Origin: Bryoerythrophyllum caledonicum | Taxonomy: Eukaryota > Streptophyta > Bryopsida > Pottiales > Pottiaceae | Assembly (NCBI GenBank): GCA_963971425.1 | Contig: OZ020515.1 | Location: forward strand, 13,718,291-13,782,290 | Length of the DNA stretch: 64,000 nucleotides | Direction: 5' to 3' | Shown: positions 1-8,161 of the stretch, in pieces | Position numbering within the stretch: the first letter of the stretch is position 1 | Layout: the number at the start of each line of letters is the position of its first letter | The notes under the pieces: generated by a model | Seen by the model: the letters and a program-made list of their open reading frames with translations, nothing else | Database searches by the model: none | Told to the model about the DNA's origin: nothing | Made by a program: the position numbers and the translations under genes

Positions 1-209
1 AGATCAGTGTCCTCTCCCAATTCTGACACCACACGTCCCTGGTAATTCCACAGTTTCCCATCTGGACGTCGCCCAAATTGAAATACCTTCCGCCTAACAT
101 CCCAATATCCGCCCATGACTTGGTAGAAGAAGTTCCGTTTTACCAACATGGTCCGCCGTGGTTCCCGATATGAGCTTGTTGGCCACTCGTACAATTTCTT
201 GGTGGTCAT
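1..209 (-). CDS. Partial unidentified ORF running off the window start
   Basis: Reading the minus strand from an ATG at 207-209 gives 69 open codons that continue past base 1. The peptide starts MTTKKLYEWPTSS and contains the stretches YQVMGGYWDVRRK and GRRPDGKLWNYQG, which look like ordinary protein rather than random translation. I do not recognise the family. It lies 130 bp downstream of, and on the same strand as, the RING-finger ORF at 340-2073, so it could be a downstream exon of that gene or a separate gene. An in-frame TAA lies shortly upstream of the ATG. Confidence 0.35.
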   Translation of the reverse strand, partial: MTTKKLYEWPTSSYREPRRTMLVKRNFFYQVMGGYWDVRRKVFQFGRRPDGKLWNYQGRVVSELGEDTD

Positions 210-339
210 TTTCCCAACCAAATTGCGTGCTTACACTGGACCTATGTAGTTGGTGGCACTGCGCACGCCAATTCCACACCAAATCTTCTCCCCACTTTTG
301 AGCATAGGCATCCCCAGGCGCATTCTCCAGGTTCAGCTC

Positions 340-2073
340 TCAACTAGGTGGCATGTAGGCGGTGAGGCCAAACACTTCATACAAGCGCTTATGAAATTGT
401 GCTCTACACTTTGCGCAAAATCTACGTGTCAAGATACCACCTAGCAGACACATCGGATGGCATAAACACCGACACGTGCCAAGAGCATATGCACCTTCTG
501 GCCTGAAAGGATTTAAACAAACCGGGCAAGCATCTTCATTTTGCGTGAAGCTTGCTGGTGTTGGCCATAATTTGCGTCGTGCTACTAAACTGCTTGGTTG
601 AAGGGCATGAGAAGACATAGCCTCTGCGTGGTCCCACTCCAACTTTGCCCAGTCAATACATTTATTATCTGACAACAGAGGCAATTTAGTTGGAAACAAC
701 TTGTCGATGTGAGCCCAAGCTGTGAGTCCAAAGTCACGGCGCGTATTATTCGTCAGATATTCGTTGTCAATCTTCTTGAATTCTATTGCCATTTGCCTCG
801 CACGGTCAACATTCAAGATGCATGCCACCTTCCATTGATAGTACTGCTCGCCCACCGATCTAATCCTCTTTCGAAGGATGTCGTTTGTAGTGCGAAGCTG
901 AACAAGTTCCGTGCTTAGATTAGCTAGGGAAAATGACAGAGAATCTTCGGTGTCGATGGAATCTACGAATGGCTGTGGTGCTACAGTCGGCGGCGGTAGA
1001 AAAATCAACGGATGACTAGCGAAGCGGTGACGCGGTGGTCTTGTCGGGGTCTCTAGCAAGCAACTAGTAATGTTGCCAATAACATTGGCGATCATTGTCT
1101 TGTCCACACCTCGAGCAACTTCGCCAATATCAGCCTGGCTGGCAACACGTTCTCGACGCAACTTTTCTATTTCGGCTGCTTGCTTGGTGATAATATCACC
1201 CTTTTCACGGGATTGCAGCTTGAGGTTTTCAATCTCTTCTTGGAGACGTTGAATCATTTCATCCTTCAAGCTGATAGTGTCCAATAACTCCTGGTGAGCA
1301 TCGACGGTCGTACTTCCGGACCCTGATACTACATGCCTGGTGTTGGAAGTCGTGACTACGACATCCATCATTGGCATTTCATCCACAACATGGATGGGTT
1401 CTTCATCTCCAACACCTTCAAGCCTCGCGGCAGGTTCATCATCGCCAACAAGATTTACGATTGATAAATCTACCTGGCCACCTCCTTCAACCAGTAGACG
1501 TCCTACTTGATGGAGCTTCACTCGTTGGCGCTTTTTCCGTGACGCACACGCCACTAGAGAAGTCGATGAACGCCGACCTACACGTCCATCTGAGTCCGAA
1601 TCCGGTGATGAATCTGACTCTATTGGAGCTACTTCTTCTGGGCCATCCATTTTCTGTGGCCCTAGTGCCGTAAAAAGAAACACTGGATGTTGCTCCCTAG
1701 GCACATCGGCATGCATCCACACCCTCGGCATTTTGGGAGTTTTCCGCACAGTCCTCCAATCCACTCGCTTATTGAGAACGACCTCTGCATATACCATGCG
1801 AGCGAGATAGAGGGGACAATCATTGCGGGGCATGAATTCGAGCTCGTATAAGTATTGGTGAACTTGGAGGGCACGAGCTCGAAACGCCTCATTGATGCAA
1901 TACTTCAAATTTGCCTTGTTTGCGCGACGATTTATTAAATGGCGATGTGGAGGAAACATCTTCGACAAATGGCACCACTCGATGTAATCCTCGCAAGCGA
2001 CAGACGACCACGGCGATGGCTCATCTTGCCAACCCACGAATGCAATCTTCGTTGGATTGTTGAACACGTGCAT
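340..2073 (-). CDS. RING-like zinc-finger protein with coiled coil, probably truncated at the N terminus
   Basis: A 577-codon ORF. The N-terminal ~120 residues are Trp/His/Arg-rich and unrecognised. An acidic serine-rich linker follows, then a predicted coiled coil near residues 265-310 (hydrophobic heptads with many E/K/Q). A C-terminal Cys/His cluster at about 515-560 begins CPVC, continues with CRCLCHPMC and ends CAKC, resembling a RING finger; RING domains usually act as E3 ubiquitin ligases. The frame continues upstream through RARHGKLQKKR to an earlier ATG at 2185-2187, but a TAG at 2131-2133 interrupts it. The present ORF is therefore probably a 5'-truncated derivative starting at an internal Met. 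It has no introns and lies next to a degenerate kinase, which suggests transposon-associated or retrocopied sequence. The E3 role is inferred from the Cys/His spacing only. Confidence 0.55.
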   Translation of the reverse strand: MHVFNNPTKIAFVGWQDEPSPWSSVACEDYIEWCHLSKMFPPHRHLINRRANKANLKYCINEAFRARALQVHQYLYELEFMPRNDCPLYLARMVYAEVVLNKRVDWRTVRKTPKMPRVWMHADVPREQHPVFLFTALGPQKMDGPEEVAPIESDSSPDSDSDGRVGRRSSTSLVACASRKKRQRVKLHQVGRLLVEGGGQVDLSIVNLVGDDEPAARLEGVGDEEPIHVVDEMPMMDVVVTTSNTRHVVSGSGSTTVDAHQELLDTISLKDEMIQRLQEEIENLKLQSREKGDIITKQAAEIEKLRRERVASQADIGEVARGVDKTMIANVIGNITSCLLETPTRPPRHRFASHPLIFLPPPTVAPQPFVDSIDTEDSLSFSLANLSTELVQLRTTNDILRKRIRSVGEQYYQWKVACILNVDRARQMAIEFKKIDNEYLTNNTRRDFGLTAWAHIDKLFPTKLPLLSDNKCIDWAKLEWDHAEAMSSHALQPSSLVARRKLWPTPASFTQNEDACPVCLNPFRPEGAYALGTCRCLCHPMCLLGGILTRRFCAKCRAQFHKRLYEVFGLTAYMPPS

Positions 2074-2271
2074 CCGCTTCTTCTGGAGCTTCCCGTGCCT
2101 CGCCCTATCTCTGTCTTTCTCCCTCTTCCTCTACGCGGTGGACATTGGTGGCTGTTGTTCGGCATCCGGCTCACTCTCACTCTCCATAGCCGAACACTGT
2201 AAAAATAATCTACCAAAATGTTCGTTAACTACGCTAAGCTCTATCGGAAAAAAAAACTAACAAAAATTACC

Positions 2272-2298
2272 ACCTTGGATTTCAAAATAATCCAAGGT
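2272..2298. other. Perfect 10-bp stem hairpin
   Basis: ACCTTGGATT and AATCCAAGGT form a perfect inverted repeat separated by 7 nt. It lies upstream of the RING-like gene (minus strand) and left of the GC-rich minisatellite. It could be a foldback scar or a regulatory hairpin; no further evidence. Confidence 0.5.
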
Positions 2299-2439
2299 AG
2301 CGATGTTAATTAATTAGAACGGTGATCGATGCGGTGATGCAATATGTCGTATGGATGTGTGCAAATCTGGAGCCCCAATCAAAGATCACGCAATCAGAAA
2401 CCTTAAAAAGATAATTAAAGGCCACGATTTCCAATTGGA

Positions 2440-3010
2440 GTTTGTGAGATGGGCTGGGCGTGCGCGACTATTTATACTAGTGGGCCGGGCGCGCACGCCG
2501 CATGGGGAACGTGCGCATGCCGTATGGGGACCGAGCGCATACGCTGGGGTCTCGCGTGTACGTTTCGGGGTCTCGGGCGTAGGATTTGGGGCCTCGCGTG
2601 TAGGATCCACGGTCGAGCGCGTGGACATTAGGGCCGGGCGCGTGCGGAACAGGCCGGGCGCGAACGGGAACGGACTGGGCGTGTGCGGGAACGGGCTCTA
2701 TCCGTGCGGGAACAGGCTCTATTCGTGGGGGAACAGGCTCTATTCGTGGGGGAACAGGCTCTATTCGTGGGGAACATGCTCTATTTGATTACGGGCCGGG
2801 CGCGTACATTGGAGGGACGGGCGCGTACGCTTGAGGGCCGGGCGCGTACGCTAGAGGGCCGGACGCGTATGCTGGAGGGCCGGGCGCGTACGCTGGAGGG
2901 CCGGGCGCGTTCTCTGGATGGCCGGGCGCGTTCGCTGGAGGGCCGGGCGCGTACACTGGAGGGCCGGGCGCGTACGCTGGAGGGCCGGGCGCGTGGCGTC
3001 TTGGTCAGGC
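2440..3010 (+). repeat. GC-rich ~21-bp minisatellite, left array
   Basis: Degenerate tandem units of about 21 bp with consensus near GGGCCGGGCGCGTACGCTGG. The most regular part is 2790-3000. A subarray at about 2690-2775 uses the variant GGGAACAGGCTCTATTCGTG. Long Arg/Gly-rich ORFs cross it in several frames only because 21 is a multiple of three. The same unit occurs in opposite orientation at 4990-5440, on the other side of the kinase-like gene. Confidence 0.85.
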
Positions 3011-3387
3011 GTATGCAGACGCGCATGCGAGGCCAGGGTTTTCCATTTCACTATAAATGGAACAGATTCTAATATCAATCACATAGGCTCCTCTCAAGTG
3101 GCTCCTTGTCCTAGTACTATTTGTACTTTGCTAGGAACTAAGAGGGGGGCCACCACACATTGGGTCCGGGGGAGGTTTTGATTTTTTTTATAAAATTATA
3201 GTTTGTGTAGGGTTGTGATTATTGCAATGGCCACTGATCGTAATACTGGAAAGCGGCCCGCGTATGTTGATTTAGATGCTCCAGATGCATCGGAGCTTCC
3301 ACCTACTAGTGGAAGCTAAATGATCAACAAAATTGCAAAATGATCAACAATTGAAACCTTCACTATCAATACGCTAAGTCAAAATAT

Positions 3388-4518
3388 CTATATCTCATAG
3401 CGGAAGCAAGCGTCCGGAACTTCAAAGTTGAATGGTTTAGCCATTAGCTCGTCAACCACTTTGCAGAGTATTGGACGTTTGAGGGGATCTCGCTCCAGTA
3501 ATTTCTCGATCTTCACTTGAAAAGCTGCGTAGTTGACAGTTGATTTGAAGAATGTTGAGTCACATTCTTTCTCCCAAATCGCTCTAGCCATCCATCCAAC
3601 GGAGTACGAATCGGCGAGCTGGGTGTATTGGTGACGCCGCTGCATCACATCCAATGCCGTTTCCGAATCTTGTGGGCCGAATTTGTAAAACAACTCTGGA
3701 CCTACCCAATGTCGTCTACGGCGTTGATGGTCCAGCTCCGTGTCTGTCCGAAATCCATATTTTGATGGTTCTTCGTGTGATACTCGGCTCGCAATTCTCC
3801 AATCACAAACGCCTATGAAGACGGATCCTGGTTTCTCTGGACGAAAGTGGAGAAGCACGTTTGTGGGAGCGATGTGATTGTGAATGACATTTGCCTTGTG
3901 GACTTGGGCCATGGTGCACATCAAAGCCCAGGCAAGTCTTGCTCTATTCTTTCGGAAGGTTAAGATTTGTGTTGTATCCTCCGCCGAAATATATGGAGCT
4001 GAAAGGATTGAGTTGCTCGAAGCCGCCGGATTTGCCTTTGAATCGATGGTTTTAAAATGGGCCCAGCTACCACCATTCCACCACAATGTGTACGCCTCCA
4101 TATTCTTTGTATTCACCGCCCAAAACTTTATAACTCCTGGGTGTGCAACATGACATATCATGGCCTCGTGAGACCGTTGTCTAAATTTCTCCTTCGAATG
4201 AGACGCCGTTGGCATTTTCCCGGCAAACTCCATGTATGCCGAAATGGCTCGTACACCCACGATGCGGACCTTCCGAACCTTTCCGTATCCACCAACGGCG
4301 TCATATCCGGAAAGTCCATAAACTCCGATATCGTTGCAGAGTCGAGCCGCAATCCTTCCGATGCACCGAAGGCACCGTTGAAGAAGGCGAAACAAAAAAT
4401 GTCTGCGCACGAGAAGGATGCCGGTTATCCACCAAAGGAGTATACCGCATTTCTTCGAGGTGTGGCAATACAATACAACCGTCGATGGTGTGAAACTGAC
4501 GTGGTGCGATTCCGTCAA
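3388..4518 (-). CDS. Degenerate protein-kinase-like ORF (pseudokinase or decaying kinase)
   Basis: A 376-codon intronless ORF with the order of a protein kinase: a glycine-loop-like GGYGKVRKV near residue 76, a possible VAIK-type lysine in FAGKMP near 100, a catalytic-loop position HNHIAPTNVLL near 215, a DFG position reading CDWRIA near 240, an APE-like VGPEL, a subdomain IX-like DSYSVGWMARAIW and a final RDPLKRP (subdomain XI). The HRD aspartate is replaced by His and DFG by DWR, so classic phosphotransfer is unlikely. A hydrophobic stretch lies near residues 25-37. The gene sits between two inverted GC-rich minisatellites, so it may be cargo of a mobile unit. Either a pseudokinase or a pseudogene is possible; the open frame over 376 codons argues for a recent or selected ORF. 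Confidence 0.6.
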   Translation of the reverse strand: MTESHHVSFTPSTVVLYCHTSKKCGILLWWITGILLVRRHFLFRLLQRCLRCIGRIAARLCNDIGVYGLSGYDAVGGYGKVRKVRIVGVRAISAYMEFAGKMPTASHSKEKFRQRSHEAMICHVAHPGVIKFWAVNTKNMEAYTLWWNGGSWAHFKTIDSKANPAASSNSILSAPYISAEDTTQILTFRKNRARLAWALMCTMAQVHKANVIHNHIAPTNVLLHFRPEKPGSVFIGVCDWRIASRVSHEEPSKYGFRTDTELDHQRRRRHWVGPELFYKFGPQDSETALDVMQRRHQYTQLADSYSVGWMARAIWEKECDSTFFKSTVNYAAFQVKIEKLLERDPLKRPILCKVVDELMAKPFNFEVPDACFRYEI

Positions 4519-4989
4519 GTTTATTTGGAGAAGGGAGAGCCATGAATCATGTGCTTACAGGCCGACCTCTAGTTGAAATTCGAGCGCGCTCTGGAGAGTT
4601 TTGAATCGTTCAAGGATGCATATGGCATGTATCACTATGCTTCATTCATGGAGAGAGTAATCATTCAATGTACGAGTAATGCATTGCATGTATTTGATTG
4701 TGAGGTAAAAAAACCTCGCGGGGGCCAGCATCAGCTACGAGACTTGGAACTCCCCAAGTTCCTCGAAGGTGTGAGACCACCATCGGCAGGTTTTCAAGCT
4801 CTTGTACGAGAGGTATGCCTTGGAATGAACAAGCGATGAAGTCAGCCATGGAGGCGCATATGTTGCACATCGTGCACTTTCTTCCAGAAGTACTAGCATT
4901 GTGATGTAACGGTGTTTTTTGCCCATCTCGTGATAAATAAAAGATTAATATTTTTCATACACATTGCGATATGAAGCTCATGCATGTTA

Positions 4990-5440
4990 AGAAGTGAGAG
5001 AGCGCGCGCGACCCCTAAATTCAATACCCGTGCCCACGCGACCCCAAAGACCACGCGCCAGGCCCAGCCCCCTTCTCGAACGCGCCCAGTCGTCCTCCAC
5101 GAACGCGCGCAACCCCTCTACGAACGCGTGCAACCTTGGCCGGACGCGCCAGCCCGTCCAAGTATGCGCCCGACCCTTCACCGCGCGCGCCCGGACACTT
5201 GCGGTACGCGCGCGGTCCTCCCTGCACGCGCCCAGCCCCTCACAGTACGTGCCCGGTCCACCTCTGTACGCGCCCGACCCAACACGATACGCGCCCGGTC
5301 CTCTCCTGCATGCGCCCGGCCCCTTCAGTGCGCGCCCGACCCATATCCGCACGCGCCCGGCCCCTTCAGTATGCGCCCGGCCCATCTCCGTACGCGCCCG
5401 ACCCCTTCATGCGCCCGCCCTCTTGTCTGCACGTGCGCGA
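4990..5440 (-). repeat. GC-rich minisatellite, right array, inverted relative to 2440-3010
   Basis: Tandem units of 20-24 bp carrying CGCGCCCGGCCC on the plus strand, the reverse complement of the left array's GGGCCGGGCGCG. Units are more diverged than in the left array. Together the two arrays bracket the kinase-like ORF symmetrically. Confidence 0.8.
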
Positions 5441-5602
5441 CCCTGTTGACGACGTGTCAGCCACGTAGTCGCCTTCGTGGCAGTGGGTAAATTGATTTAC
5501 CTCGAGTCATGGTCAAACTAGGGTTGACCCTTATCGGAAGGACAACAGCCTCTACTGGACGGACGGACACTACCGGACGGACGGACGGCCGAACAACCCT
5601 GG

Positions 5603-6687
5603 GCTTGATTCTTGAACTCTGTCCCATTGTCGCTTCGGATCTTCACAATGCGTTGATGTAGTTGCGATCGAATGAGACTGTAGAGCTCTTGGAAACGGGC
5701 CAGCACCTCATTCTTATGCACTAAAAAGAAGACAAACCGAAAATGGCTGTGGTCATCTGTGAAAATCACAAAGAATCTGTGACCTCCATGAGAAGTCACA
5801 TCAAAAGGCCCTACCACATCTGTGTGGAAAAAAAAACCCGGNNNNNNNNNNNNNNNNNNNNNNNNNNNNNNNNNNNNNNNNNNNNNNNNNNNNNNNNNNN
5901 NNNNNNNNNNNNNNNNNNNNNNNNNNNNNNNNNNNNNNNNNNNNNNNNNNNNNNNNNNNNNNNNNNNNNNNNNNNNNNNNNNNNNNNNNNNNNNNNNNNN
6001 NNNNNNNNNNNNNNNNNNNNNNNNNNNNNNNNNNNNNNNNNTGTCGCTTCGGATCTTCACAATGCGTTGATGTAAGTTGCGATCGAATGAGACTGTAGAG
6101 CTCTTGGAAACGGGCCCAGCACCTCATTCTTATGCACTAAAAGAAGACAAACCGAAAATGGCTGTGGTCATCTGTGAAAATCACAAAGAATCTGTGACCT
6201 CCATGAGAAGTCACATCAAAAGGCCCCTACCACATCTGTGTGGAAAAAAAAACCCGGTGATCTGGCTCTCTTCAAATCTCGGTCAGCATCCGAATTCGTA
6301 GGAAACGATAAGCGATGTTGTTTCCCATGCAGGCATCCTTTGCATAGCGGTAGTGAACAGTCACCAGTTATACTCAATACCGAAACAGAGTGGTGCTTGG
6401 CCATAAACTTGACTACCTTAAGGTTTGCATGGCAGAAGCGCTCGTGCCAACGTCGGAGATCACGAGTATGAAGCGCAGCGGAAGCGTTGTGGGCCCATAA
6501 CCTAATGGAGATTCTTCCTCTTATTACTGAACTTCAATACACACGTACTTATGGTAGAGCAACAAGAACGACAAGAACATGAAATGACACAAAAACAACT
6601 AACTACAAGAGTCTCTTGAACATCTCTTGAACATCTCGACCAACGTCCAGAACATTCCATTGTCCAGAACATTCCATCCTCTAGAAC
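5603..6687 (-). mobile_element. Inverted, internally deleted copia remnant
   Basis: Read on the minus strand this shows the 3' part of the same LTR as the intact copia (6503-6687), a primer-binding site GGTTATGGGCCC (6491-6502), a few leader bases, and then a jump into the integrase-coding region (about 6465 down to 5603). That region matches 8740-9190 of the intact element. Gag and protease are missing. The intact element begins exactly where the inverted LTR breaks off, which suggests insertion into it or recombination. Confidence 0.75.
5842..6041. other. Assembly gap of 200 N
   Basis: Exactly 200 unknown bases. Sequence left of the gap (about 5630-5841) is repeated almost identically right of it (about 6042-6256), with a few single-base indels. 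The gap probably joins two overlapping contig ends, so one copy may be an artefact. Confidence 0.9.
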
Positions 6688-6977
6688 TATTGGAGTAAGT
6701 TGGAAGACCTTCACGTTTAGTGAGAGATTATGGACGTTTAGTTAGAATCTCTTGACGTGTTAGTAAGGTTTCCCCATATTAGAACAGTGACTTTTCAGTG
6801 GTTGGAATTGTTCTGGACGATGGAATGTTCTGGACATTGGTCGAGATGTTCAAGAGATGTTCAAAAGACTCTTGTAGTTAGTTGTTTTTGTGTCATTTCA
6901 TGTTCTTGTCGTTCTTGTTGCTCTACCATGAGTACGTGTGTATTGAAGTTCAATAATAAGAGGAAGAATCTCCAATA
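6688..6977 (+). repeat. 5' LTR of copia element (290 bp)
   Basis: Begins TATTGGAG and ends CTCCAATA, a perfect 8-bp terminal inverted repeat. Its first 100 bp recur at 11857-11956 with two differences. The primer-binding site follows immediately. The flanking bases on the left are AGAAC. Confidence 0.85.
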
Positions 6978-6990
6978 GGTTATGGGCGCC
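6978..6990 (+). other. Primer-binding site, half-tRNA type
   Basis: GGTTATGGGCGCC abuts the LTR. It resembles the copia-type site that pairs with the internal part of initiator methionine tRNA rather than its 3' end (family knowledge). The inverted copy at 6491-6502 has the cleaner form GGTTATGGGCCC. Confidence 0.6.
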
Positions 6991-7249
6991 TTCTCGTGCT
7001 GTCTCTGCTGCACTGATTTTCGAGAGAATTGTCCGATTTTGAGACCGGCAGTTCAGTTCTTGAATCTGGCTATGGTGATAGGATTAGACTTGGCTATCTC
7101 GCGATTTTTCAGTTGATCGAAGGTGTCTAGCATTGTTTTTCACCGGTTTTTTTTCAACAAGTGATCGTGTGTTTTGCTTAGCTTTGTTTACATTGTTTTT
7201 TTTAGTCATTTTTCTTTCTTAAAGTTTGTATCAATACACTTAAATAGTC

Positions 7250-8161
7250 GTGATGGCTGAGCGTTGTGAGAATAGTGACATGACGTCTGTTGATAAATAC
7301 GATGGCACAAATTTCCAGCTCTGGAAACTTCATATGCAATTCCTATTTCAGTCAAAAGAGTTGTATGACATCGTCACCGGAGAGGAGCCGAAGGTTTTGG
7401 CGCGTGACTCAGCAGCTTGGGAGAAGAAAGATAAAACTGTTGCAGTCGCCATTTTAAACTCTGTAAGTCAAAATCACAAGGTTGATGTCCTTCATTGCTC
7501 AACATCTGCTGAGAGGTGGTCTCAAATTGCTTCGTATCATGTTGATCACTGTGAAGAGAGTGCAAATATTCTCCAAGAGAATTTCTATCGTTGCAAGCTT
7601 GAGGAGCGTGAGTTAGTGATTCCTTTCATGACTAAAGTCCAGCATCTGGCACGTCAACTTACCGACCTAGGCGAGCATATTTCTGAGGCTCAGGTGCTTA
7701 GTAAAATTAAGTGTAGCCTGCCTCCTAGCTATGAGTCGTTGTTGTTAGCCTGGGACAATGTCCCTGCGGAGAATCAGAACTTACGCTCGTTCAAAACGAG
7801 ACTGATCAAACGGGAAGCCTCTCTTCGAGAGCGTCAAGGGAAGACTGATGTGCAACTTGATCAGGCGTTTTTTACATCTGGTCAACCTCCTCGCTCCTCT
7901 AATCAATCATCTGATTGTTCTTCTCGTTCTAGTGCTCGTAGTTCCAATCCTGCTAGCATGAAGAGGTCACGCAAGCAGCTTCTAAAACTGAAACCTAAAA
8001 CTACTTGTCACAATTGTGGAGAGCCTTCACACAGGAAGAACGAGTGCCCTAATGAATCTATGAGCGATGGTAGTGACGTCTCACCACCTCCGTTTTTTAA
8101 ACGAAATCCCCGAGGCCTGTTGCTGAAGAAAAAGAAAAAAAAGAAAAACAACCGCAGCTAG
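7250..8161 (+). CDS. copia Gag
   Basis: A 303-codon nucleocapsid precursor that packages retrotransposon RNA. The N terminus YDGTNFQLWKLHMQF is the conserved copia Gag start (DUF4219/UBN2 type). A CCHC zinc knuckle CHNCGEPSHRKNEC lies near residue 255, followed by a lysine-rich tail. The frame ends at TAG 8159-8161 and continues in the same frame into pol, so gag and pol are separated by one stop codon rather than a frameshift. Confidence 0.85.
   Translation: MMAERCENSDMTSVDKYDGTNFQLWKLHMQFLFQSKELYDIVTGEEPKVLARDSAAWEKKDKTVAVAILNSVSQNHKVDVLHCSTSAERWSQIASYHVDHCEESANILQENFYRCKLEERELVIPFMTKVQHLARQLTDLGEHISEAQVLSKIKCSLPPSYESLLLAWDNVPAENQNLRSFKTRLIKREASLRERQGKTDVQLDQAFFTSGQPPRSSNQSSDCSSRSSARSSNPASMKRSRKQLLKLKPKTTCHNCGEPSHRKNECPNESMSDGSDVSPPPFFKRNPRGLLLKKKKKKKNNRS

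Noticed and set aside
2351..3078. Long Arg/Gly-rich ORFs on both strands
   Set aside because: They are translations of a 21-bp minisatellite, whose unit length keeps all frames open.
4573..4839. Plus-strand 88-codon ORF next to the kinase-like gene
   Set aside because: No recognisable motif, start context unclear and no support for expression. Left unannotated.
4984..5490. Arg/Pro-rich ORFs of up to 168 codons
   Set aside because: Again translations of the GC-rich tandem array, with no independent coding signal.
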